From positions 2,790,001 through 2,854,000 of the forward strand of contig NZ_CP040018.1 in the NCBI RefSeq assembly GCF_005280255.1: a stretch of DNA of 64,000 nucleotides. Direction: 5' to 3'. This document shows, in pieces, positions 9,138 to 17,381 of the stretch (position 1 is its first letter; every line of letters begins with the position of its first letter). This stretch comes from Arthrobacter sp. 24S4-2 (lineage in GTDB: Bacteria > Actinomycetota > Actinomycetes > Actinomycetales > Micrococcaceae). The position numbers were made by a program, and so were the translations under genes. The notes beneath the pieces were generated by a model. The model was not told the origin of the DNA. It searched no databases and saw only the letters and a list, made by a program, of their open reading frames with translations.

Positions 9138-9950
9138 GTGAATACACTGACCGCTACCGCCATCGGAGACATCCTGGATCTGGATCGTTATCCTCTGGAT
9201 CGCCTGGATAGCCCTCGGGGGCAGCTGCTTGTGGAGTCCTGCCGTGCCGCTCTTCGGTTCGAGGGCGCCTGCCAGCTGCCTGGTCTTCTTAAGCAGGACG
9301 CCATTGAAAAACTTGTGGCCGAGTCCGTGAGCAAGCAGGGACAGGCTTACAAGACCGACAACACCCACAACGTCTATTTCGAAGCCCCTGATCATGACGC
9401 GCCCTCGACGGACCCGTCATCCTTGCTGCAGCACTCATCCAAAAAAGCCGTAGCGTGGGATCTCATCGATGCCCAGTCGCCGTTGCGCATCGCTTATGAG
9501 TGGGATGGACTCACGAACTTCATTGGACAGGCCATGGAGGCTGACCAGCTGTACCGGTATGCCGATCCGCTGGGCGCATGCTCCCTGATGATGTTTGAAG
9601 ACGGTGACGAACTGGGGTGGCACTTCGACCGTTCACCCTTCGCGGTAACGCTCATGCTCCAGCCATCCGCCGAAGGAGGCGAGTACCAGTACTTCCACAG
9701 GTTGCGCTCTTCAGAAGACGAGAACAAAGCCGGTGTCGCGGAGAGGATTAACGGATCCGACGAAGGACGAATCAAGCTCAGCAGCGAACCTGGAACCCTC
9801 AGCATGTTCCGTGGACAATACTCGATGCACCGAGTCACTCCGGTCACCGGCGGGCAGCTGCGTATCAACGCCGTACTCGCGTATTCAGAAAAGCCAAACG
9901 ACAAACTCAACACCTTGACCCAGCAGCTCTTCTATGGCCGGTCAGCGTGA
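9138..9950 (+). CDS. HalD/BesD-like Fe(II)/2-oxoglutarate oxygenase (hydroxylase-type)
   Basis: 270 residues similar to the HalD/BesD free-amino-acid halogenase group and ArpA-type oxygenases. The iron ligands appear as His162-Phe-Asp164 in GWHFDRSPFAVTLML and His231 in QYSMHRVTPV, with Arg242 (GGQLRINAVLAYS) placed to bind 2-oxoglutarate. Halogenases of this fold have Gly instead of the Asp; the Asp here predicts hydroxylation rather than chlorination. GTG 9138 follows GAAGGAG (9121-9127). It is the first gene of a plus-strand cluster with an MFS transporter, a GlcG-like protein and an ammonia-lyase homologue, and is divergent from LysR. The substrate, probably a free amino acid, cannot be named. 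Confidence 0.8.
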   Translation: MNTLTATAIGDILDLDRYPLDRLDSPRGQLLVESCRAALRFEGACQLPGLLKQDAIEKLVAESVSKQGQAYKTDNTHNVYFEAPDHDAPSTDPSSLLQHSSKKAVAWDLIDAQSPLRIAYEWDGLTNFIGQAMEADQLYRYADPLGACSLMMFEDGDELGWHFDRSPFAVTLMLQPSAEGGEYQYFHRLRSSEDENKAGVAERINGSDEGRIKLSSEPGTLSMFRGQYSMHRVTPVTGGQLRINAVLAYSEKPNDKLNTLTQQLFYGRSA

Positions 9951-10356
9951 AAAAGCTGATGTCGACGAGGCCACAGCCCACCTGTGGGGCTTCCAATTCG
10001 GAGGCTTCGGAGAAGGCCGCATCCTCCCTGAGTGCAATGCCGGACCCGCATACGCGACAGTTTGAGGCCAATCTGCCGCTGCGAAGCGTCTGCTGCGACG
10101 GATGTCGTGCGTGCGGGCCCGCCGCGGACACCACGCGAGACTGACCACGGACACGGACACGGACACGGAGCCGGGGAGGGGCCAGCTGGTGCTGGATACT
10201 CCCCGGCTGCCACGTCAGGAAAACAAGTTCCGCTCCGCACTCTCCATCGCGGTAACCGATTCACCCAAGACAGGGCGGCTTTTCGCTTATGCCATTGGGC
10301 AGATGTAACGCAGAAGATATTCGCTGTCGCCACTAGCCACGGAGGTCCCGCTGAAC
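9951..10356. other. 406-bp gap without a supported gene
   Basis: Contains a short tandem run of cggaca units (about 10144-10166). Frames here show no recognisable family. Confidence 0.5.
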
Positions 10357-10731
10357 ATGGATGCTCACATCGTCGAAATCCCCTTCCCACGCTCCTCCGT
10401 GATGTCGCGCTCCGCCATGACTGTGCTTAAAGCGCATTACCCGGACAAAGTCGTCTTGGCACATGCAACGAACAACGTCTGTGAAGCAGAACAGGCACAG
10501 GCAATGTTCACCGCGGGCGCGGATCTTGTCTGCCTCCCGGGGGCGGCTGCGGATTCGTGCATAGCCGAGGCCATCAAGGCCGCCAAAAAACACCGCAAAG
10601 GCATCGTTGCCGATCTAAGCCAGCTTGCAGAGAAAACCGCGAGAGCCAAAGAAGTCCTCGCGATGGGGTTTGTCGGCGTCAAATTCGTTCCTGACTTCGT
10701 GTGCATTCCCCCTGCGCAACAACCCTTGTGA
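10357..10731 (+). pseudogene. hexulose-6-phosphate synthase/KGPDC-like remnant
   Basis: The 124-residue frame resembles the middle of the OMP-decarboxylase superfamily enzyme 3-hexulose-6-phosphate synthase: VLKAHYPDKVVLAHAT, MFTAGADLVCLPGAA, IAEAIKAAKKHRKGIVADL, RAKEVLAMGFVGVKF. The first strand and the last 60-80 residues of the barrel are missing. The catalytic D-x-K-x-x-D segment that should follow PDKVV reads AHATNNVCE, so the acidic and lysine residues are gone. This looks like a decayed fragment, or possibly a repurposed small protein. It lies between the oxygenase and transporter genes in the same orientation. Confidence 0.6.
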
Positions 10732-10903
10732 TGGCGGCCCGCCCTGTACGAAATCCTCGTGAAATCCCGAATCCACGCTGTTTTGATTCCCTGATGCTGC
10801 GCGAGCACATCGAATTAGCACTCGATTATGGGGACACGTTCCGTTTCGGGCCCCATCTGAACAGCTCCTGCCCTGCGTCACTTCTTCGAACGCTAAGGAC
10901 GAT

Positions 10904-12214
10904 ATGTCTAGTCCACTAAATAAAGAGTCCCTTCGTCCAACGCTGGACGATGTCCCCTTCAACAAGTTTCACCTGAAGATCACGGCCATGACCTTCGGCG
11001 CCAACTTCTCGGACGGATTCGCACTGGGAATCATCGGTGCGGTCTTGCCTGCCCTCACGCTGCAAATGGGGCTCGACGGGTTCTCCGAGGGAATGCTCGC
11101 CAGCTCAGCGCTGATTGGCCTCTTCTTCGGCAGCCTTATCCTGGGCCCCGTCAGTGACCTCATCGGCCGACAGCGTGTATACGTGATCAATTTCGCACTG
11201 ATCGCTGTGGTCTCCGCGCTTCAGTTCTGGGCACCGAACATCGAGACTCTCATTGTCCTGCGCCTCATCATCGGATTCGGACTTGGTGCCGACTACGCAG
11301 TAGGGCCCACACTGCTTTCCGAATTCGCTCCGAGAAAACAGCGGGGGTTCATGCTGGCGTCGTTGACCGTTCTGTGGACCGTTGGCTATGTAGTGGCCAA
11401 CGTCATGGGGGCCTACATCGATTTCGGACCCGACACGTGGCGCTGGCTCCTTGCCAGCGGCGCCCTCCCCGCACTCCTCGTACTTATCGTCCGCATCGGA
11501 ACTCCGGAGTCACCGGGGTGGCTGATCAGTCGCGGGCGGGTGGACGAGGCACGGGCCATCGTGCGCAGGTATCTCAACGCAGACCTAAATTCAACCGAAT
11601 ACGACGTCGAATCCCATCCGTTGCGTTATCGTGAACTTTTCGGCCCAGGAATGCGCAAGAGAACCGCCTTCGGGATCATATTCTTCGGCGCTCTGGTGCT
11701 CCCGTATTTCGCGATATACACCTTCGTTCCGACGATACTGAATAGCCTGAAAATCGAAGACTACGATCTTCAGAATCTGATAATCAACTTGTTCCTTCTA
11801 GCCGGCGGTATAGTCGGTCTCTGGTACATTCAGAAAATGTCACGCCGGACATTCACCATCTGGACGTTCATCATTCTAATTACATCCCTGGTCGCTTTAG
11901 GCGTCCTGGGCGACACGTCGCCCCTCGTAGTGATGATTCCGTTCGTTATCTACACGTTCGTGATGTCGGCGGGCTCAAACATTACACAAGTGTATCCGCC
12001 AGAGTTGTACCCCACCCGGCTGCGCGCTTCCGGAGTCGGTTTGCTCAATGCGGCGAGCCGGATCGCGGCCGCAATCGGCACCTTTGTCCTGCCTTTGACA
12101 CTCGACGCGTGGGGCATTCCCGGATCGATGTTCTGGCTGGCCGGAGTGCTCCTGGTGGGTCTGATCGTAACCGTCCTGTGGGCGCCCGAAACAAAAACAG
12201 AACACCTCGTTTAG
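10904..12214 (+). CDS. MFS metabolite:H+ symporter (sugar/aromatic-acid porter type)
   Basis: 436 residues with about twelve membrane segments. The family signatures are present: GPVSDLIGRQRVYV between helices 2 and 3, RLIIGFGLGADYAVGPTLLSE around helix 4, TPESPGWLISRGRVDEAR in the central loop, and YPPELYPTRLRASGVGL late in the second half. AAGGA lies just before ATG 10904. It shares the strand with the oxygenase upstream and the GlcG-like and lyase genes downstream, so it probably imports the compound they process. The substrate is not readable. Confidence 0.88.
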   Translation: MSSPLNKESLRPTLDDVPFNKFHLKITAMTFGANFSDGFALGIIGAVLPALTLQMGLDGFSEGMLASSALIGLFFGSLILGPVSDLIGRQRVYVINFALIAVVSALQFWAPNIETLIVLRLIIGFGLGADYAVGPTLLSEFAPRKQRGFMLASLTVLWTVGYVVANVMGAYIDFGPDTWRWLLASGALPALLVLIVRIGTPESPGWLISRGRVDEARAIVRRYLNADLNSTEYDVESHPLRYRELFGPGMRKRTAFGIIFFGALVLPYFAIYTFVPTILNSLKIEDYDLQNLIINLFLLAGGIVGLWYIQKMSRRTFTIWTFIILITSLVALGVLGDTSPLVVMIPFVIYTFVMSAGSNITQVYPPELYPTRLRASGVGLLNAASRIAAAIGTFVLPLTLDAWGIPGSMFWLAGVLLVGLIVTVLWAPETKTEHLV

Positions 12215-12369
12215 ATCACGAAGTTCGAATCATTGAAGAACGAGAAATTACCATCAGCAGCTTTGAATCTCGGATCTCATAAACACGCTACAGATCAAAA
12301 AGAAACCAAAAACATAACCTCAGGCAACGAATGCTGGTCATGAGGCAACTGCTAAACAAAGGAAATATC

Positions 12370-12768
12370 TTGAACCTTGCAGATGCGCGACAGGTAATCG
12401 CCGCGGCGGAAAAACGGGCCGAACAAATTGGTCAGCCCATGAACATCGCTGTCGTTGATGCCGGCGGAAACCTGGTTACACATGTGCGGATGGACAATGC
12501 GTGGCTTGGAAGCGTCGACATCGCGATCAACAAAGCCTTCACCGCCCGGGCCTTCGACATCCAGACCAAAGACCTGGGCGATAACGCTCAGCCCCAGGAA
12601 CAGTTCTTCGGCATCCACGCGAGCAATCAGGGTCGGATCATCATCTTCGCCGGTGGCATACCCGTGCGCCGCGCCGGTCGCATCGTCGGCGCCATCGGCG
12701 TAAGCGGAGGATCCGGCGACCAGGATCAGCACGTGGCTGAAGCCGGGGTTTCCGGGCTCGAAGGCTGA
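12370..12768 (+). CDS. GlcG/HbpS (DUF336) family protein
   Basis: A heme-degrading-type/GlcG-like small protein. The family pattern runs from MNLADARQVIAAAEKRA through MNIAVVDAGGNLVTHVRMDNAW, DIAINKAFTARAFD and GGIPVRRAGRIVGAIGVSGGS, ending QDQHVAEAGV. I prefer the TTG at 12370, preceded by AAAGG at 12358-12362 and matching the usual family N-terminus; ATG 12331 would add 13 residues. These proteins often accompany catabolic operons, where their exact role is unsettled. A 13-bp-arm hairpin lies between it and the lyase gene. Confidence 0.8.
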   Translation: MNLADARQVIAAAEKRAEQIGQPMNIAVVDAGGNLVTHVRMDNAWLGSVDIAINKAFTARAFDIQTKDLGDNAQPQEQFFGIHASNQGRIIIFAGGIPVRRAGRIVGAIGVSGGSGDQDQHVAEAGVSGLEG

Positions 12769-12787
12769 CCTTCACGTTCGACCACGG

Positions 12788-12816
12788 TCAGGGGGTACCC
12801 CCAGGGTACCCCCTGA
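12788..12816 (+). terminator. strong hairpin between glcG-like and lyase genes
   Basis: TCAGGGGGTACCC (12788-12800) and GGGTACCCCCTGA (12804-12816) are exact inverted repeats around a 3-nt loop. No T-run follows. It could terminate or attenuate transcription, or act as an mRNA stabiliser within the operon. Confidence 0.6.
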
Positions 12817-12918
12817 CTGCATCCAGTGGGCCCCCTCCCAGCCACTACAGGGTCGTTGGCGCTGACTATTTCCGAACCGACTCCCGTTCCCGCCAAGGTA
12901 ACGACGGAAGGACCAGCT

Positions 12919-14460
12919 TTGATTGAAATCGATGGCAAAACTTTAGACCTAAATCACATCGCAGCCGTAGCACGCGGCGGTGTTCAGATCGCAATCGCAC
13001 CGTCAGCGCGGGTACGGATGCAGGAATCACAGCGGGCAGCAGCAGCAACCGCATCCGCACGTCCTTTCTACGGACGCTCAACCGGAGTCGGCGCCAACCG
13101 TTCGATCCCACTGGACCAGACTGCCGAAAGCACCAAAAATCACGGGCTCAATCTCCTGCGAAGTCACGCGGTGGATGCCGGGAGAACTCTTGAACCAGAG
13201 GTTGTTCGGGCAATGCTGGTGGTCAGGCTATCCCAGCTTGCTGCCGGATATTCAGGCATCGATCCTGGCGTCGCGGACGCTCTGGTGGCAATGATCAATG
13301 CAGATTCTCTGCCCGAAGTGCGGGAATTCGGTGGCATAGGAACCGGGGATTTACCGGCACTGGCCGGGACAGCGTTGACGCTCATGGGCGAACGGAAAAC
13401 CGCGAACTGTTCCGAGATCCCATCCTTAATAGAGAGCTGGGCAGTCGAAAACGCGCTGCCCTTCCTCAGCTCCAACGCACTCACGATCGGGCAGGCGACT
13501 CTGGCGTATCTTAAGTTGGCGACGGTATTCGAGAATCTGCGGTCCGTCAGCGCCCTGTCTTTTGTGGCCCTGTCCGGAAACCCCGAGGCATTCAGTGAGG
13601 AAGTCGGTCGAGCTGCGGATTCTGTCGAAATAACGGAGGCGGCCCGCTCGTTGAGAGCACTCGTTGAAGGCCATGGACGTCCTGCCCGGATTCAAGATCC
13701 ATATTGCCTGCGCACCTTGCCACTGGTGATTGGCTCCGTTTCCGAGGACCTCAATGCATTAAAGGCAACTCTTGAGCATCTGGTGGTCGCCGGACAGGAA
13801 AATCCGTTGGTCTATGGATCCGTTGCGGACGGGACAAACGACGTCGCTCATCACGGTCTCTTCGAGATGACCATCCTGACCAAGAGAGTCGACGCTGTCC
13901 AGCTCGCCCTTGGCGCAGCGTGCGCCACGGTCATTCGACGAATCAGCCTGTTATGCGACCCGGAATACACGAACCTCAACAGGTTCCTGGCCGGTGACGA
14001 CAAAGGACAATCAGGCGTCATGATGCTGGAATTTGTCGCGGCAGCGGCAGCGGCCACGATCCGCGCGGGTGCCCCCGCGAGCCAACAAACTATCGCAGTG
14101 TCCCTTGGTGCCGAAGATGATGCGAGTTTCGCTCCCGTGGCCACATCCCGACTTGAATCAACTATCCGTGCCATGACAACACTCGTGGCCATCGAATTCA
14201 TTTGCTCCTCCCGTGCTCTTCGACTGCAGGACAGATCACCAGAGGAATTTACTAACCCCACGTTCCGAAAGATGCTGGAAGCGGGCTTCTCCCTTCCAGC
14301 AGCCTTCCAGGACAGAGATCTCCGACCCGACATCGACGCAGCAAGCCGCCTGGTTCTCAGTCCGGTCAAACATCTGGTGCCTGCGCATTCAGCAGCTACC
14401 ACCGCCGTATCAGTCAGCGCCCACCAAAACCGGCCGTCGGTGGCCCGTTTTCTCTCCTGA
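12919..14460 (+). CDS. aromatic amino-acid ammonia-lyase (HAL/PAL) family protein lacking the MIO triad
   Basis: 513 residues, the usual size for histidine ammonia-lyase relatives. Recognisable parts are IDGKTLDLNHIAAVAR at the N-terminus, FYGRSTGVGANRSIPL (canonical YGVNTGFG region), LLRSHA and the helical core QDPYCLRTLPLVIG. The prosthetic MIO group forms from Ala-Ser-Gly within GSVGASGDL; here the segment reads GGIGTGDLPALAG (Thr at codon 142), one residue shorter with neither Ala nor Ser. So the electrophile probably cannot form, and the reaction may differ from deamination. The TTG start (12919) follows GGAAGGA (12906-12912) and fits family length; GTG 12826 would add 31 atypical residues. 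Last gene of the oxygenase-transporter cluster. Confidence 0.8.
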   Translation: MIEIDGKTLDLNHIAAVARGGVQIAIAPSARVRMQESQRAAAATASARPFYGRSTGVGANRSIPLDQTAESTKNHGLNLLRSHAVDAGRTLEPEVVRAMLVVRLSQLAAGYSGIDPGVADALVAMINADSLPEVREFGGIGTGDLPALAGTALTLMGERKTANCSEIPSLIESWAVENALPFLSSNALTIGQATLAYLKLATVFENLRSVSALSFVALSGNPEAFSEEVGRAADSVEITEAARSLRALVEGHGRPARIQDPYCLRTLPLVIGSVSEDLNALKATLEHLVVAGQENPLVYGSVADGTNDVAHHGLFEMTILTKRVDAVQLALGAACATVIRRISLLCDPEYTNLNRFLAGDDKGQSGVMMLEFVAAAAAATIRAGAPASQQTIAVSLGAEDDASFAPVATSRLESTIRAMTTLVAIEFICSSRALRLQDRSPEEFTNPTFRKMLEAGFSLPAAFQDRDLRPDIDAASRLVLSPVKHLVPAHSAATTAVSVSAHQNRPSVARFLS

Positions 14461-14682
14461 GATCACCGGCTTGAGTGCCGGAAATTGCGGATAGATACAC
14501 TAAACCATTCCCCGCGGCTCGTTGTGCGCGGGGAAGGGTCCTCACCGGAGCCAATCGAACCGTTTGTGCCTTCCAACGTTTACTTATCTGCTGTCCGCCC
14601 AGATTGGCTCTTGCGCAAGGTATCAAGACCCGGAATTCGGTCAGAAAATATTCGTTTGTCCATTGAACATCGAAGGACCCAT

Positions 14683-14895
14683 ATGTCTCGCTCCGTCCCG
14701 GAGCCGGTCATCACACTCACAGTCAACAGCCGTGCAGACATCGAGAAGCAGCTTGACGCGGCCGCCGCGGCCGCCGGGCGGTTGGCCACACGCGACCGCC
14801 GTCAGGGAATTCTCGTGACCCGCCACGAGATAAATAGCGGTAGTCCGGCTCGGCATCCCGGTACCGGTGTTCTCCTCCTAGCTGGCCTAATATGA
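14683..14895 (+). pseudogene. small VPYGL-type protein, C-terminus replaced
   Basis: ATG 14683 follows CGAAGGACCC. The frame matches the small proteins at 16670 and 21633 over DIEKQLDAAAAAAGRLATRDRRQGILVTRHE, but instead of their conserved end (VPYGLTxER) it continues as INSGSPARHPG and stops inside a gnd remnant. It appears cut at about 14828 by the recombination that brought in that remnant. Family function unknown. Confidence 0.55.
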
Positions 14896-15049
14896 CGGCC
14901 TGCGCCGCAAGCGACTCCCGGCCGCCGTGATCCAGGGCCAGCGTGACATCTTCGGCGCCCACACCTACGGCCGCATCGATACCGAAGGCACGTTCCACAC
15001 CCTCTGGGGCGAGGACAAGTCCGAGATCGAGGCTGTGGACGCCCTTTAG
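14891..15049 (+). pseudogene. gnd: 3' remnant of 6-phosphogluconate dehydrogenase
   Basis: The frame reads YDGLRRKRLPAAVIQGQRDI then FGAHTYGRIDTEGTFHTLWG, which is the extreme C-terminus of decarboxylating 6-phosphogluconate dehydrogenase, followed by a natural stop. Only about 52 of some 300-480 residues remain and the upstream flank is unrelated, so this is a leftover from a rearrangement. Confidence 0.8.
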
Positions 15050-15234
15050 CAGAAGAACTGGGCCCTTTACAGTCCCGGCTGGAGAAATCTCCGAGGCAGT
15101 ATCCAGGCGCCTGAAGAGACCCAATTAACTTACTTGTCGAAATTACGGGAGCGGACGTGCCTCATCGGGAGGCACTCCCGATGCGTCCCACGGTATACGG
15201 CCGCCTCCGGTCGGCATTGAAGAAGAGGACACAC

Positions 15235-16065
15235 ATGCCAGTCACGACTGCCGCTGTCGGCGGCTTCGCGGTTCGGGACCAGAGACTAGACTCGAAAGTG
15301 CCTGCAGCAGAAAACACTCTTCGGATTCTCAAACTTCTGGCCTCCAGAAGGGGCCCGATGCCCGCAGCGAGCATCGCCCGGGCCCTGGGAGTTCCTCGGT
15401 CGAGCGTCTACGATCTGCTCGGCGTGATGGAAGCTAACGGCTTCGTGCTCCACCTGCCCGAGGAACAGCGGTATGGCCTGGGGATCCGCGCCTTCGAAGT
15501 CAGTTCCGCCTATTCACTCCAGGAACCCCTGTCCCGGCTGGGCCGGCCGATGCTCGCCTCGCTCGTGGACGTGATCGGCGAAAGCGCCCACCTGGCCGTG
15601 CTGCATGGCCGTGACGTGCTTTACATCGTCGAGGAGCGGGCCAAGAACCGCCCGTCCCTCGTGACCGACGTCGGTGTCCGGCTGCCCAGCCACCTCACCG
15701 CCAGCGGGAGCGCCATACTTGCCGCCGTACCCAAGTCCCAGGTCCGAGCGCTCTACCCCAACCCCGCCGCCTTCACCGCACGGCACGAGGTGGAGGGAGC
15801 AATCATGAAGTATTCCGTACTGTCCTCGCACCTGGACCAGGTCCGGCAGCGCGGCTACGCCACCGAACACGGCGAGGTGACGCCCGGCTTCGGATCGATC
15901 GCCGCCGCAGTCACAGACCACGTGGGATGGCCGACGGCCGCCGTCGCCGTGACCTTCCTCGAGGACAAGCTGCCCCCGGAGCAGTGGCCCGTCCTGGCCG
16001 CCCGGGTGCAGAAGATCGCGGACGAACTCTCTATCCGGATCCACGGCCGCCCCGGTTCAGGCTAG
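15235..16065 (+). CDS. IclR family transcriptional regulator
   Basis: About 276 residues from ATG 15235, which follows AGAGGA; ATG 15181 and an upstream GTG would lengthen it beyond the usual IclR size. Winged helix: AAENTLRILKLLASRRGPMPA, IARALGVPRSSVYDLLGVME, GFVLHLPEEQRYGLG. The effector domain shows LPSHLTASGSAILAAVPKSQ, RGYATEHGEVTPGFGSIAAAV and the closing AARVQKIADEL. It follows the gnd remnant and has no clear intact target gene directly downstream; its former operon may be the decayed stretch at 16.1-17.3 kb. Confidence 0.9.
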   Translation: MPVTTAAVGGFAVRDQRLDSKVPAAENTLRILKLLASRRGPMPAASIARALGVPRSSVYDLLGVMEANGFVLHLPEEQRYGLGIRAFEVSSAYSLQEPLSRLGRPMLASLVDVIGESAHLAVLHGRDVLYIVEERAKNRPSLVTDVGVRLPSHLTASGSAILAAVPKSQVRALYPNPAAFTARHEVEGAIMKYSVLSSHLDQVRQRGYATEHGEVTPGFGSIAAAVTDHVGWPTAAVAVTFLEDKLPPEQWPVLAARVQKIADELSIRIHGRPGSG

Positions 16066-16669
16066 CCGTCCGGCCCAACAGCGGACCCCTGTGCCCGCGA
16101 TCCGAATTTCGAAATGAACCCCTGACACACGAAGGATCCCCCCGTCAAACACGCCGATTCCACCACCATACCCGCCAGGTCCAAGCAACCCTCAACACCC
16201 GGCACAGCCACGGGACGCCCGAGGGAAACCGGGCCGCGCCTGCCCATGAACAACCTTGCCCCGGAGGTCGCCCACCGCCGGGAACGCCTCCTCGGCGATG
16301 TGCCGGAACGGGCGTCATCCGCCACATCGCGGCCGGCAATGACCGCACGCTCGAAGTCGCCGGGGAACACGACATCCGCGCCTCCAGGACGAAAATTTCG
16401 CAGGCGGTCGCTATATGAGGCAGCTTTCGGGAAAAGACGCGCCGGCCGTCGTGGGGACGACAGCGGCGGACACCGAAACAGCAAATCGAGCTTCCATCCG
16501 TGGCGGTTCCACCTCCGTTGGAATGCCGTCGGCAGCGACCGCTGCGTTCGAGTGCCCAGCCGACTGCTACTACCGCACCGGTGCAGAAACCGACTAATCC
16601 TTCACATCTCCGGCAATCATCACGCCCCAGCGACGACATGGCCGAAATCTCCATCCAGAAAGCGCAGCA
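16066..16669. other. 604-bp stretch of decayed DNA, no supported gene
   Basis: Several overlapping frames exist but none matches a family. A frame near 16147 begins KHADSTTIPARS after GAAGG and then breaks up. It lies between IclR and a small intact gene and looks like remains of a gene once controlled by IclR. Confidence 0.5.
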
Positions 16670-16894
16670 ATGAAAGAAGAAACCAATTCCGCACCCGGCT
16701 CCTCAAGAATTGACGTCGCGATTAGTGGCATCCACCTGCTCGACCAGGCTCTCAACAGCGCCGAAACCTCTCTGATGCCGCACGCACGTCGGCAGAGGAC
16801 CGGAATTCTGATCTCCCGGCAGGGCCCCGGCCAGTACATCGTCGAAACAAGCGCAGCCGTTCCATACGGGCTGACTTACCAAAGAGCGCTGTAA
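16670..16894 (+). CDS. small conserved protein of the VPYGLTxER type
   Basis: 74 residues, unknown function. It shares with 21633-21914 and the truncated 14683-14895 the pattern ALNSAET...HARRQRTGILISRQGPGQY...VETSAAVPYGLTYQRAL. There is no membrane segment or known domain. Three members within 7 kb, each next to catabolic genes or their remains, suggest a small accessory protein that duplicated with its neighbours. Confidence 0.6.
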   Translation: MKEETNSAPGSSRIDVAISGIHLLDQALNSAETSLMPHARRQRTGILISRQGPGQYIVETSAAVPYGLTYQRAL

Positions 16895-16899
16895 CGCCC

Positions 16900-17240
16900 G
16901 GCGCATCGGGTCCGGCCGGGCGGTCGTCGCAGCGGTTCTGGCCGCCTTCGCCCTCGCACTCACCCGGCAGCGCCTTCCTCGCGGCACGCAGTGGTCGCCG
17001 CCGGGATCGTCGTCGGCTTCCCGCTACTTACGTGCAGTTCTCCGCGGGCGCACCGGCACCCTTCTGGGTCATCACAGCCGTGGGTGCACTGGCAGCCATA
17101 GTTTTCGCCTCAGCCCAATCCGGTAGCTTCGGACAGCTGCACTGGGCGGATCTGCTCCTCGGCGCTGTTGTGTCCGCGGCCGTCGGTTACGCGGAAGGCG
17201 GCCTGCTGACACGCAAGCTGGGCGCGTGGCAGCCTCGGGG
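16900..17240 (+). pseudogene. EamA/DMT-type transporter remnant
   Basis: Pieces in different frames resemble a drug/metabolite transporter: GRAVVAAVLAAFALALTRQR near 16910, then PFWVITAVGALAAIVFASAQ and LLLGAVVSAAVGYAEGGLLT (17060-17215). GYAEGG before a basic loop and a Trp is typical of the start of the second half of such transporters. The parts between and after are missing, so it is not functional. Confidence 0.55.
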
Positions 17241-17381
17241 TTTGAGGACCAATGCTCGGGAAAGTCACGCTAAGCCGATCTCCAGTGGTAAGGGACTGCT
17301 TCAGAAACAGGAGCCGTGGCAGTTTTGCAGGTTCCGGCCCTGCCGTCACTGAATTTCGACTGTCCTGTCCGGGCACTACAC

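Noticed and set aside
10141..10166. ggacac tandem run as a CRISPR or regulatory array
   Set aside because: Only about three 6-bp units with no spacers; simple-sequence repeat.
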